Below are positions 50,484 to 58,484 of a DNA stretch of 64,000 nt, one piece after another. The translations under genes were made by a program, and so were the position numbers. Source of the stretch: RGIG9060 sp036307825. Lineage in GTDB: Bacteria; Spirochaetota; Spirochaetia; Treponematales; Treponemataceae. The notes beneath the pieces are model-generated. The model was not told the origin of the DNA and searched no databases. It saw only the letters and a list, made by a program, of their open reading frames with translations. The first letter of the stretch is position 1, and each line of letters starts with the position of its first letter. The stretch lies in the NCBI GenBank assembly GCA_036307825.1, contig JAXJWW010000026.1:9447-73446 (forward strand), given 5' to 3'.

Positions 50484-52460
50484 ATGAATGTAAAAGGACT
50501 AGATGCCGCCGCATTGTCAATTAGAAGTTTGTCAATGGACGCCATTCAGAAAGCGAAGTCAGGACATCCTGGTATGCCGCTGGGCTGCGCTGAACTTGGA
50601 GCAATGCTTTATGGAGAATTGTTGACTCATAATCCAAAAGACCCTGCTTGGATAAATCGTGATAGATTTGTACTTTCAGGTGGTCATGGTTCTATGTTGT
50701 TGTATTCCGCCCTTCATCTTAGCGGATACGATGTTTCTTTAGATGATATTAAGGATTTTAGACAACTTGGTTCAAAATGTGCTGGACATCCAGAATACGG
50801 AGTTACACCAGGAGTTGATGCAACAACTGGCCCTCTGGGACAAGGAATTGCAATGGCTGTTGGTATGGCAATGGCAGAAACAATGTTGGCTGAAAAATTC
50901 AATACAAAAAATCATAAAATCGTTGACCATTATACATACGTTCTTTTAGGTGAAGGTTGTTTGATGGAAGGTGTTTCTTCTGAAGCATCAAGTTTGGCTG
51001 GACACTTAAAACTTGGAAAATTGATTGTTTTCTACGACGAAAATCGTATCAGTATCGATGGTTCTACAGATATTACTTTAACAGAAGATATTGCAACTCG
51101 CTATCAATCTTATGGTTGGCAAGTATTACAAGGTTCAATGTATGATTATCAACAAATTTCTGATTTAGTTGAACAAGCAAAAAAAGATGATAGACCTTCT
51201 TTGATTATGCTAAAGTCAGAAATCGGGAAAGGTGCTCCTACTGTTGTTGGAAAATCAGCTGCACATGGAGCTCCTCTTGGAGAAGAAGGTGTAAAAGCTG
51301 CAAAAGAATTTTTAGGCCTTCCTTTAGATAAAGATTTTTATGTTGTTCCTGAAGCTTATGAATATTTTGCTTCTAAAAAAGATGAAATTGCAAAAAAATA
51401 TGATGCTTGGCAAGAAGAATTTAAAGCTTGGGCATCAGAAGAAAAAGAATTAAAAGCTCTTTGGGATGCAATGATGTCTGGAAATCCTATTGCGGTTGAA
51501 GATAAATTTCCTACTTACACAACTGAAGATAAACTTGCAACTCGTGCTGCTAGTGGAGCTATGCTTCAAGTTTTGGAAAAAATGTATCCAGGATTAGTTG
51601 GTGGTTCAGCTGACTTGGAAGGTCCAAACTCATGTAAATTAAAATCAAGTTCTTATTTTTCAGCAAATGATAGAACTGGAAGAAATATTCATTTTGGAAT
51701 CAGAGAATTTGCAATGACTGCTATTTCAAACGGAATGGCTTTACACGGTGGATTAAAACCTTTCTGTGCAACCTTCTTAGTTTTTGCTGATTATATGAAA
51801 GCAGGAATTAGACTTGGTTCTTTGATGAAGTTGCCTGTACTTTACATTTTTACACATGATTCAATTTATGTAGGAGAAGATGGTCCAACTCATCAACCAA
51901 TCGAAACTGTAACTTCTTTAAGAACAATTCCTGGTGTTCAAGTTTTACGCCCAGGTGATGCTCAAGAAACAGAACTTGCTTGGTTAATGGCAAGTGAAAG
52001 CAAAGATCATCCTGTTTGTATTCTTTTGACTCGCCAGAATTTGCCAGTTTACGAAAAAGCAGATCCAGATTGGAAAAATACAATTCGCTGTGGTGCTTAT
52101 GTTGCATATAACTGTGAAGGGGATGCTGATGTAACTGTTCTTGCAACTGGTTCAGAAGTTTCTCTTGCTATTGATGCTGCAAATATCGCAAAATCAAAAG
52201 GAAAAAATGTTCGTGTTCTTTCTGTAATTGATAGAGAACTTTTTGCAAATCAACCAGAACAATTACAAGCAACTTTAATTGGACAAACAAAACGAGTTGT
52301 TACTTTAGAAGCTGGTATCAAAACAGGTTGGGAACAATTTGTAAAATCAAAAGATGATATTATTTCAATTGATACTTTTGGTACTTCTGCTCCTTTTGCA
52401 AAAGTTGCAGAATACTTTGGATTTACTCCAGAAAAAGTAGCTGAAAAACTTTGTAAATAA
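50484..52460 (+). CDS. tkt: Transketolase
   Basis: 658 residues, full length. Thiamine-diphosphate site: the N-terminal GHPGMPLG (near residue 28), GPLGQGIAMAVGMAMAE, and the GxG...N motif GEGCLMEGVSSEASSLAGHLKLGKLIVFYDENRISIDG (about 154-190). The usual GDG is GEG here, keeping the acid at the Mg site with a longer side chain. Pyr and C-terminal domains (HDSIYVGEDGPTHQPIE, catalytic His region) follow. It shuttles two-carbon units between pentose phosphates and glycolysis. AACGAGGA lies upstream, and a terminator follows. Confidence 0.97.
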   Translation: MNVKGLDAAALSIRSLSMDAIQKAKSGHPGMPLGCAELGAMLYGELLTHNPKDPAWINRDRFVLSGGHGSMLLYSALHLSGYDVSLDDIKDFRQLGSKCAGHPEYGVTPGVDATTGPLGQGIAMAVGMAMAETMLAEKFNTKNHKIVDHYTYVLLGEGCLMEGVSSEASSLAGHLKLGKLIVFYDENRISIDGSTDITLTEDIATRYQSYGWQVLQGSMYDYQQISDLVEQAKKDDRPSLIMLKSEIGKGAPTVVGKSAAHGAPLGEEGVKAAKEFLGLPLDKDFYVVPEAYEYFASKKDEIAKKYDAWQEEFKAWASEEKELKALWDAMMSGNPIAVEDKFPTYTTEDKLATRAASGAMLQVLEKMYPGLVGGSADLEGPNSCKLKSSSYFSANDRTGRNIHFGIREFAMTAISNGMALHGGLKPFCATFLVFADYMKAGIRLGSLMKLPVLYIFTHDSIYVGEDGPTHQPIETVTSLRTIPGVQVLRPGDAQETELAWLMASESKDHPVCILLTRQNLPVYEKADPDWKNTIRCGAYVAYNCEGDADVTVLATGSEVSLAIDAANIAKSKGKNVRVLSVIDRELFANQPEQLQATLIGQTKRVVTLEAGIKTGWEQFVKSKDDIISIDTFGTSAPFAKVAEYFGFTPEKVAEKLCK

Positions 52461-52493
52461 TTTTTTACAGAAATAATTTAATCTATAAAATGG

Positions 52494-52534
52494 GCTTTGT
52501 AAGTTAATTTATTTAATTTTACAAAGCTTTTTTT
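52494..52534 (+). terminator. Terminator after tkt
   Basis: GCTTTGTAA (52494-52502) pairs with TTACAAAGC (52519-52527), followed by seven T. Confidence 0.9.
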
Positions 52535-52567
52535 ATGCATTTTTACCTAGAAGTTTTGTTTTTACTG

Positions 52568-52576
52568 TGCTAAACT
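52568..52576 (+). promoter_or_regulatory. Extended -10 promoter of tatD
   Basis: TGC directly before TAAACT is an extended -10, with only 7 nt to the ATG at 52584 and no Shine-Dalgarno between. It predicts a leaderless transcript. Confidence 0.4.
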
Positions 52577-52583
52577 TCAGTTT

Positions 52584-53453
52584 ATGTTTACAGATACACA
52601 TTTTCATTTACATAGACTTTTTGAATCAGACTGTGATTGCAAAGAACTTTTAACAAGTTGCGTAAAAAATAACTTTCCTTTCCTTTTGGATATTGGAACT
52701 GATTCTGACGATTTACCAATTCGCGTAGAAATTGCAAACAAAATTCTAAATCAACTTGATGAAGAAATTAAACAGAAAGTAAAAGATATTTTATTTTTTT
52801 CTGCGGGGATTTGGCCAGCTCCTGAAGCAATAAAAAATCGATTTTTACAAATTGAAGAACTTGAAAATAATATAAAAAAAACAGAAAGTTCTGGAACAAA
52901 AATTATTGCCATTGGTGAGTGTGGTTTGGATCATCATTGGAATATTGCAAATCCGGATAAGCGAAATTTAGATGATTTTAGCGATGAACTTTTTAAGGGC
53001 GAAGAGGAACTTTTTGAAATGCAAATTGCTCTTGCAAAAAAAATGAATTTGCCTGTAATTGTTCATTCTCGGGATGCATTTGAGCAAACTTTATCTTGTA
53101 TCAAAAATTCTGGATATAATAATGGCGTTATTCATTGTTATTCTTACGGACTTGAAGAAGCAAAAGAATTTTTAGATTTAGGTTGGTATATTGCTTTGGG
53201 CGGTGGTGTAACTTACACAAAAAAATCTAAAATGGAACAAATGAAAGATTTAATAAAATATATTCCTTTAGAAAAATTAGTTTTAGAAACAGATGCTCCA
53301 TATTTGGCTCCTGTTCCTTATCGAGGAAAACAAAATACACCTTTGTTGATAGAGGAAACTTATAAATTTATTGCAGAAGTCTTAAATATTTCAGTTGAAG
53401 AACTTGCAGGATTAGTTATTAAGAATACAAAAAAATTGTTTTCGGTGGGGTGA
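52584..53453 (+). CDS. TatD-family metal-dependent nuclease
   Basis: 289 residues, TIM-barrel amidohydrolase fold. Metal ligands are visible: HxH in DTHFHLHRL at the start, Glu in GECGLDHH (near 112), His in PVIVHSRDAF (near 157), His in VIHCYSYG (near 181) and Asp in LETDAPYLAPVPYRGK (near 237). The family comprises 3-prime to 5-prime DNA/RNA exonucleases and quality-control hydrolases. It has no ribosome-binding site; see the promoter entry. An independent transcription unit after tkt. Confidence 0.92.
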   Translation: MFTDTHFHLHRLFESDCDCKELLTSCVKNNFPFLLDIGTDSDDLPIRVEIANKILNQLDEEIKQKVKDILFFSAGIWPAPEAIKNRFLQIEELENNIKKTESSGTKIIAIGECGLDHHWNIANPDKRNLDDFSDELFKGEEELFEMQIALAKKMNLPVIVHSRDAFEQTLSCIKNSGYNNGVIHCYSYGLEEAKEFLDLGWYIALGGGVTYTKKSKMEQMKDLIKYIPLEKLVLETDAPYLAPVPYRGKQNTPLLIEETYKFIAEVLNISVEELAGLVIKNTKKLFSVG

Positions 53454-53498
53454 GTTGAATAAGAAAAAGTCTTTTCTTGTAAAAAAATGAATTTATAT

Positions 53499-53528
53499 TT
53501 GACCGTAATAAAAAAATGGTGATATAAT
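53499..53528 (+). promoter_or_regulatory. Promoter of the 184-residue lipoprotein gene
   Basis: TTGACC (53499-53504), 18-bp spacer, TATAAT (53523-53528). The predicted leader is about 87 nt, ending with TAGGAGA before the ATG at 53622. Confidence 0.65.
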
Positions 53529-53621
53529 TTGATTTACATTAGACTTGGTTATTTAAAAGATTACAATTATTTTTATACTAATTTTGTGTAAAATAAAATT
53601 TAGACTCCTAGGAGAAATCAA

Positions 53622-54176
53622 ATGAAAAAAATTTTTGTTGTTGCATCAATATTATTGATGTGTTGTATGTTTATGGGTTGTGGTGTAAAAGGTCAACTTG
53701 TAGGCACTTGGAAAAGTTCTGTAGAGTATGAAGACAGCGAATCTTCTGCTAATTTTGAAGTTACTATTCTGGATGATATTCCAATTAAACTCTATTTACC
53801 TGCTATATGTATTTCAAAAACTAGTGATACTTTGACACTTAATAAAGATGGAACTTTTTCATGGAATACAGTGGAAACAGAAACTTATTCTGTGAATATG
53901 GATGCTGCAGAGGATGAAGAAGAAATTCAAGAAGGTGCAACATTAAAATCTTTAGATGATAGTAAGTATACTACTAAAATGTCTGGAACTTGGTACTATC
54001 ATGACAGCGATAAGGTTATCTTAAAAATAACAAATTCTTCAGAGCAATATAATGACGAAGATCCAGAAGTAGACAATGAAGTAAGCTATATGTCTGCAGA
54101 AATTGTACTTGTTGATGACATTTTATTTGTTGACAATAATTGGAATGGAATTTTAGAATTTACAAAAGCTGAATAA
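53622..54176 (+). CDS. Small lipoprotein of unknown function
   Basis: 184 residues. Signal peptide with lipobox FMGC, lipidated Cys near residue 20. The rest is beta-rich and acidic: GQLVGTWKSSVEYEDSES, GTFSWNTVETETYSV, SGTWYYHDSDKVIL and LVDDILFVDNNWNGILEFTKAE. The repeated G-T/S-W patterns are those of lipocalin-like or DUF-type beta-barrel domains seen in bacterial lipoproteins. Partner or substrate unknown. Own promoter and terminator, so a single-gene unit. Confidence 0.8.
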   Translation: MKKIFVVASILLMCCMFMGCGVKGQLVGTWKSSVEYEDSESSANFEVTILDDIPIKLYLPAICISKTSDTLTLNKDGTFSWNTVETETYSVNMDAAEDEEEIQEGATLKSLDDSKYTTKMSGTWYYHDSDKVILKITNSSEQYNDEDPEVDNEVSYMSAEIVLVDDILFVDNNWNGILEFTKAE

Positions 54177-54193
54177 TTAAATTCATTTTAGAC

Positions 54194-54247
54194 AAAAAAA
54201 TCCATCTGTTTTAAGAGAAAAATCTTAAACTCAGATGGATTTTTTTT
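54194..54247 (+). terminator. Terminator after the small lipoprotein gene
   Basis: A-rich arm plus TCCATCTG (54201-54208) pairs with CAGATGGA (54232-54239), an inner TTAAGA/TCTTAA extends it, and eight T follow. The long A/T flanks make it bidirectional. Confidence 0.9.
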
Positions 54248-54283
54248 ATGGGTAAGTCCTTTTAATACTGTGTATAGCGTAGA

Positions 54284-54348
54284 TGCCGATCCTGAAACAA
54301 GTTCAGGACGAAAATTCGGCATGACACTAGATAAATTCAGCATGACAC
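54284..54348. repeat. REP-like palindromic element
   Basis: TGCCGA (54284-54289) pairs with TCGGCA (54316-54321), and CCTGAA with TTCAGG inside. The adjacent 14-mers ATTCGGCATGACAC (54314) and ATTCAGCATGACAC (54335) are near-identical direct repeats. The CCTGAAacaagTTCAGG core is a motif I know as dispersed intergenic repeats in diverse bacteria. It lies between convergent genes. Confidence 0.55.
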
Positions 54349-54378
54349 AATTTTTTATATTTTTCGCTTTACTAATCT

Positions 54379-55353
54379 CTACTTATTTTTCTGTTTCTTC
54401 GTAATAAAATAGCGTGCAATAATTAAGCCAATTCCCCCGAGAATCATTAAAAAGCACAAAATTTGACCTGTGGAAATATTTAGCAAGGATACATTCATAT
54501 AAGTTGGTGCATCTGTTACAGAGATTCTGTATCCTAAGTCAGCATCAGGTTCTCTAAAATACTCGATTGCAAATCTGAATACACCGTAACCGATTAAGAA
54601 CATTCCTGCCATAAAGCCGTCGAAAGGTTTCTTTTTGCGTAAGAACCACATTATCAAAAACAAAACGATTCCTTCAAAAAAGGCTTCGTAAAGTTGGCTT
54701 GGATGTCGTGGAAGATTTATCAATCTTGCGTTTTCTGCGATTGTTAATCCTGCCTGTTCTGCAAAATCTTTTACCCATGGAATTGAAACTGAAAATCTTT
54801 GTGCGCCTGGAAACATCATTCCCCAAGGCATTGTTGTAATTCTTCCGTAAAGTTCACCGTTCAAAAAGTTTCCGATTCTTCCAAAAGTGTAACCAAGTGG
54901 AATTGCAACTGCCATGGCATCAATCCATTTCCAAAGTGGGCGCTTATGAGTTAGGCACCAAATCACCATTCCTAAAAGTCCACCGATAACTCCACCATGA
55001 AAGGACATTCCTGCAAGACCTGTGAATTGACCGGCTTCGTTAAATGGCCAGAAAATCAACCATGGTTTTTGTCGATAAAGTCCTGATGTGTCGTAAACTA
55101 AGGCTGAAAAAATTCTTGCTCCTAAAAGTAAGAATAAAACACCAAAACCAAAAAAACTAAACAAATCATCATCTGTAGTTGTTTGTCCTGGTGAATCAAG
55201 TTCTCCTGCTTTTCTTAATTTTGATAAGATGAAGTAGGCTGTTCCAAAAGCGAAAATGTACATCAATCCGTACCAACGCAAAAGTCCTAAAAAAGGTACT
55301 CCTGGAAAAATTTCTGGATGAATCCATGATGGATAATTAATTGCTAATAACAT
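54379..55353 (-). CDS. lgt: Prolipoprotein diacylglyceryl transferase
   Basis: 324 residues with about seven membrane helices. Signature elements: the Lgt signature GRIGNFLNGELYGR (near residue 163), the nearby GxMxFHGG loop (GMSFHGGVIGGLLG) and HPSQLYEAFFEG near 213. It transfers a diacylglyceryl group to the Cys of lipobox proteins, and several such proteins (TPR lipoprotein, LivK, small lipoprotein) are encoded in this window. The ATG overlaps the stop of the upstream ATPase gene by one base. C-terminus is Lys-rich. Confidence 0.95.
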   Translation of the reverse strand: MLLAINYPSWIHPEIFPGVPFLGLLRWYGLMYIFAFGTAYFILSKLRKAGELDSPGQTTTDDDLFSFFGFGVLFLLLGARIFSALVYDTSGLYRQKPWLIFWPFNEAGQFTGLAGMSFHGGVIGGLLGMVIWCLTHKRPLWKWIDAMAVAIPLGYTFGRIGNFLNGELYGRITTMPWGMMFPGAQRFSVSIPWVKDFAEQAGLTIAENARLINLPRHPSQLYEAFFEGIVLFLIMWFLRKKKPFDGFMAGMFLIGYGVFRFAIEYFREPDADLGYRISVTDAPTYMNVSLLNISTGQILCFLMILGGIGLIIARYFITKKQKNK

Positions 55354-56477
55354 TAAATCTTAAATCCTTGTTGTACTGCTTTAATTAGTTTTGATTTATA
55401 TAAATTATTTTCTTTTCTAAGTTGAGTAATTTCATATTGCTGTGATTTTATTGTTTCTGCTAAATCATTCATTGTTAAAGCCCCTGTTCCAAGTAAGTCT
55501 TCAATATATGAAAGTTTAGATTCAAAATCTTCTGCGGCTTCTGTTTCTGCATTTCGGAAACTATCAAAATCTTTGTCAAAAGTGAGAGTTTCTGATTGCA
55601 AGATTTTATCTGCAATTCTAAAAACAGATTGTGAAATCATGGCTTGAGGTTTGTAAACTGTAATCGGTAATCTTGAAGAAAGAGCTATATCTTGTAAAGC
55701 ATCCCTATAAATTACTCCAAGATGATCCAAATCTAAACCTAAATATTCGCCACAAGAACGACGAATTTTTTGAGCTTTGTCTGCATCTTTTGGGTCGTCA
55801 ATCATATTAAGAATTAAGCGAGGTTTAAATTGCTTCATTCTGTGTTTGAAAATTGCAGCACTTGTTGGGTCAATTCGTTCAATGGATTCTGCCAATCGTG
55901 GAATATAAAGTCTTTGTAAAGATTTTGTATCTTTTTTTAAATCTTCTAAAAAGGCGTATGCTTTAGAATTTTTTTTGAAAGAATTATACATCAATCTAAA
56001 AACTGCATTTTTCAAAAAAAGGTAACCGTTCAAAGTTGCAGTTACAGTTGGTGCAGTTACAATAATTCCCTGAGGTGAAAGTAAGAAAAAATCCAAAATT
56101 GTAAGATGAGTTCCTGCGCCTAGGTCTAAAATTAAATAATCAGCATCTATTGTTTGAAGTTTTTTTATCAAATCATTTTTTTGAGAAAGTTTAATTGCTG
56201 TAAGACCTGGAATTTCTGCGTCCCCTGGAATGAAATATACATTATCGTAATCTGTTGGAACTATCAATTCTTGAAAACTTGACTGTCCTCCAAGATATGT
56301 TCCAATTCCCGCTTTTGGGGATTGATGACCGATAACAAGATGTAAGTTTGATGCGCCTAAGTCTAAGTCAACAAGAACTACTTTTTTTCCAGCTTTTCCA
56401 AGGGCGACAGCTAAGTTTGCAGAAAGAAGGCTTTTTCCAACTCCACCTTTCCCACTAGCAACAGGAATTATTTGCAT
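55353..56477 (-). CDS. MinD/ParA-type P-loop ATPase with coiled-coil tail
   Basis: 374 residues. Deviant Walker A GKGGVGKS (about residues 9-16), Walker A-prime VVLVDLDLGASNLHLVIG and DYLILDLGAGTH mark the SIMIBI MinD/ParA family. The C-terminal 60 residues (from about 310: SKLSYIEDLLGTGALTMNDLAETIKSQQ...) look like a coiled coil, unlike plain MinD. It could be a cell-pole or flagellar-placement factor (FlhG-like) or a partition ATPase. Its start overlaps the upstream gene by 10 bp and its stop overlaps lgt. Confidence 0.85.
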   Translation of the reverse strand: MQIIPVASGKGGVGKSLLSANLAVALGKAGKKVVLVDLDLGASNLHLVIGHQSPKAGIGTYLGGQSSFQELIVPTDYDNVYFIPGDAEIPGLTAIKLSQKNDLIKKLQTIDADYLILDLGAGTHLTILDFFLLSPQGIIVTAPTVTATLNGYLFLKNAVFRLMYNSFKKNSKAYAFLEDLKKDTKSLQRLYIPRLAESIERIDPTSAAIFKHRMKQFKPRLILNMIDDPKDADKAQKIRRSCGEYLGLDLDHLGVIYRDALQDIALSSRLPITVYKPQAMISQSVFRIADKILQSETLTFDKDFDSFRNAETEAAEDFESKLSYIEDLLGTGALTMNDLAETIKSQQYEITQLRKENNLYKSKLIKAVQQGFKI

Positions 56478-56881
56478 AAGTCTTTTTCTTCCTCTGTTTT
56501 AGGATACTTAATAAAGATTATTCCTATTATAACATCTATTAACAAAAAAAACATCATAAAAAATATAGTATTTATGGAATATAATTGTGAAAATCTTACT
56601 TGATTTAAAGCTTCGCCAATTGTTGCACCGATATAGGCGCTAATTCCAATTACAGACATCATTTTTGATAAAGAAATAAAACTTCTAAACTCTTTGTATT
56701 TTTGAGGATTGTATAAAACCAAAATGATAAAAATTACTGGTAATATTAATAACGGGATAGAAACATACCAAGAAGCACTTTGAAATGGAATATCTTGTAC
56801 TGGTGATACTTTTACAAAAAATAAAAGTCTAAAAATTTCGTAAATCAATAGTAAGAAAGTGATAAAAGAAAATTTTTTCAT
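56468..56881 (-). CDS. Small integral membrane protein, unknown
   Basis: Not recognised. 137 residues with four predicted membrane helices (about 5-22, 42-60, 80-100, 110-128) and a short charged C-terminus. First gene of a minus-strand operon with the MinD/ParA ATPase and lgt. Its promoter (56888-56916) places the start codon at the expected transcription start, with no ribosome-binding site. Confidence 0.75.
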   Translation of the reverse strand: MKKFSFITFLLLIYEIFRLLFFVKVSPVQDIPFQSASWYVSIPLLILPVIFIILVLYNPQKYKEFRSFISLSKMMSVIGISAYIGATIGEALNQVRFSQLYSINTIFFMMFFLLIDVIIGIIFIKYPKTEEEKDLCK

Positions 56882-56887
56882 AAATGA

Positions 56888-56916
56888 AGTCTATGTTACT
56901 GTCAATAATTGGTCAA
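56888..56916 (-). promoter_or_regulatory. Promoter of the membrane protein-ATPase-lgt operon
   Basis: Minus strand: TTGACC (56911-56916), 17-bp spacer, TAGACT (56888-56893), then exactly 6 nt to the ATG. It is divergent from the adjacent ctp promoter. Confidence 0.5.
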
Positions 56917-56922
56917 TCCCTG

Positions 56923-56950
56923 TTGACAATTTTTTTATAGGGCGTACAAT
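56923..56950 (+). promoter_or_regulatory. Promoter of ctp, predicted leaderless
   Basis: TTGACA (56923-56928), 16-bp spacer, TACAAT (56945-56950), then 6 nt to the ATG at 56957. The transcription start should coincide with the start codon. Confidence 0.7.
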
Positions 56951-56956
56951 AAAAGT

Positions 56957-58483
56957 ATGGAAAGTTCACAAAAAAATAGTTCTCCATTTAAAATATGGAT
57001 GTTTGTTTTTGCAATAGTTTTTGCTCTTAGTACAGTTCTTTCACCAAATTTGTTTGCTGAAGAAAATTCTGTAAAATCAAAATCTGCTGCAAAAGTTTCT
57101 CAATATATGCAACTTATCAATAGCGTTTTTGGTTTTGTTTTGCAAAATTATGTTGATGAAGTTGACCCAGAAGTTGTTTATGCTGGTGCTTTGAAAGGAA
57201 TTATGGATTCTTTGGAAGACCCATATTCTACATATCTTGATACAACAAGTATGCGAAGTCTAAACGATACAACTGTAGGAAATTTTGGTGGTGTTGGATT
57301 ATCAATCTCAAAACCCGTAAATTCTACTGCCGAAAAACCTGCCTATGTTGAAGTTGCTTCTCCTATCGAAGGCGGCCCTGGATACAAAGCAGGTATTCAC
57401 GCTGGAGATTTACTTATTTCTATAAATGGAACTCCAACACAAGATATTACAATGGACGAAGTTTTGGGAATGTTGCGTGGAAAAATCGGCGGAAGTGTAG
57501 AAGTTGTAGTTCGTCGTGGAAAAAATATGGAGTTCCCTGTAACTTTGGTGCGTGAATTAATTGAAGTTCCAACTGTAAAATTTGGAATGATTGATGACAA
57601 AAATGCAAAAATCGGTTATCTAAGAATTATCGAATTTACACCACAGACTGCAGAGCGTGTGCAAGATGCAATTGATTCATTCAAGAAAAATAATTTTACA
57701 GGAATGATTATCGATTTAAGAAATAATCCTGGTGGATTGATTACAAGTGTTGCAGATGTTGCAGATAAATTTATAGACGGAGGCGTTATTGTTTCTACAA
57801 AAAGTAGAATTTCAGAAGCTGATTCAGTTTATACAGCAACTCCAGATGGAACTACAATGCCAAAAGGAATTCCAATCGTAGTTTTGATAAACAAAGGATC
57901 TGCTAGTGCTTCAGAAATTCTTGCAGGAGCTTTAAAGGATAATCACTTAGCTTATCTTGTTGGAGAAAGAACTTACGGAAAAGGTTCTGTTCAACAGGTT
58001 ATTCCTCTTTACAATAACGACGGTGTAAAACTTACAATGGCAAGATATTATACTCCTTCTGATGTAAATATCGATAAAATTGGAATTCCACCAGATAGAG
58101 AAATCAAAATTCCTGAGTTAACAGAAGAACAAGAAAAAAGCTATGTGGATTTAATCAACAACGGTGATATTGAAAAATATGTTGAAGAACATCCAAACAT
58201 GACTGAACATGATATTTCTGTTTATGCAAAGGCTTTAACTTACACATATAAATTGGACGAAAAACTTTTGCGTCGTCTTATTCGTATTGAAGTTGAACGC
58301 ACAAAAGATACAAGTTTGTACGATTTAGATTATGACGATCAATTAAAAGAAGCTATCAAAATTATCGAAACTGAAGATTTTGAAAAACTTGTAAAATCAA
58401 CAAAAACTTTGAAAGAATTGCAAGAACAAGCTTTATTAGAAGATAAAGAACTTTCAAAAGATAAAGTAGAAGATAAAAATTAA
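56957..58483 (+). CDS. Carboxyl-terminal processing protease (S41, CtpA-like)
   Basis: 508 residues. Signal peptide or anchor (about 14-35), PDZ domain near 105-185 (YVEVASPIEGGPGYKAGIHAGDLL) and S41 protease domain with the Ser-Lys dyad: Ser317 in GSASASEI and Lys342 in GERTYGKGSVQ, spaced 25 residues apart as in E. coli Prc. The C-terminal 130 residues are helical and charged. It trims or degrades periplasmic proteins. No Shine-Dalgarno. rsmE starts one base after its stop. Confidence 0.95.
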   Translation: MESSQKNSSPFKIWMFVFAIVFALSTVLSPNLFAEENSVKSKSAAKVSQYMQLINSVFGFVLQNYVDEVDPEVVYAGALKGIMDSLEDPYSTYLDTTSMRSLNDTTVGNFGGVGLSISKPVNSTAEKPAYVEVASPIEGGPGYKAGIHAGDLLISINGTPTQDITMDEVLGMLRGKIGGSVEVVVRRGKNMEFPVTLVRELIEVPTVKFGMIDDKNAKIGYLRIIEFTPQTAERVQDAIDSFKKNNFTGMIIDLRNNPGGLITSVADVADKFIDGGVIVSTKSRISEADSVYTATPDGTTMPKGIPIVVLINKGSASASEILAGALKDNHLAYLVGERTYGKGSVQQVIPLYNNDGVKLTMARYYTPSDVNIDKIGIPPDREIKIPELTEEQEKSYVDLINNGDIEKYVEEHPNMTEHDISVYAKALTYTYKLDEKLLRRLIRIEVERTKDTSLYDLDYDDQLKEAIKIIETEDFEKLVKSTKTLKELQEQALLEDKELSKDKVEDKN

Positions 58484-58484
58484 T

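Noticed and set aside
54249..54378. CRISPR-like repeats
   Set aside because: Only two 14-bp copies with one mismatch, no regular spacer array and no cas gene.
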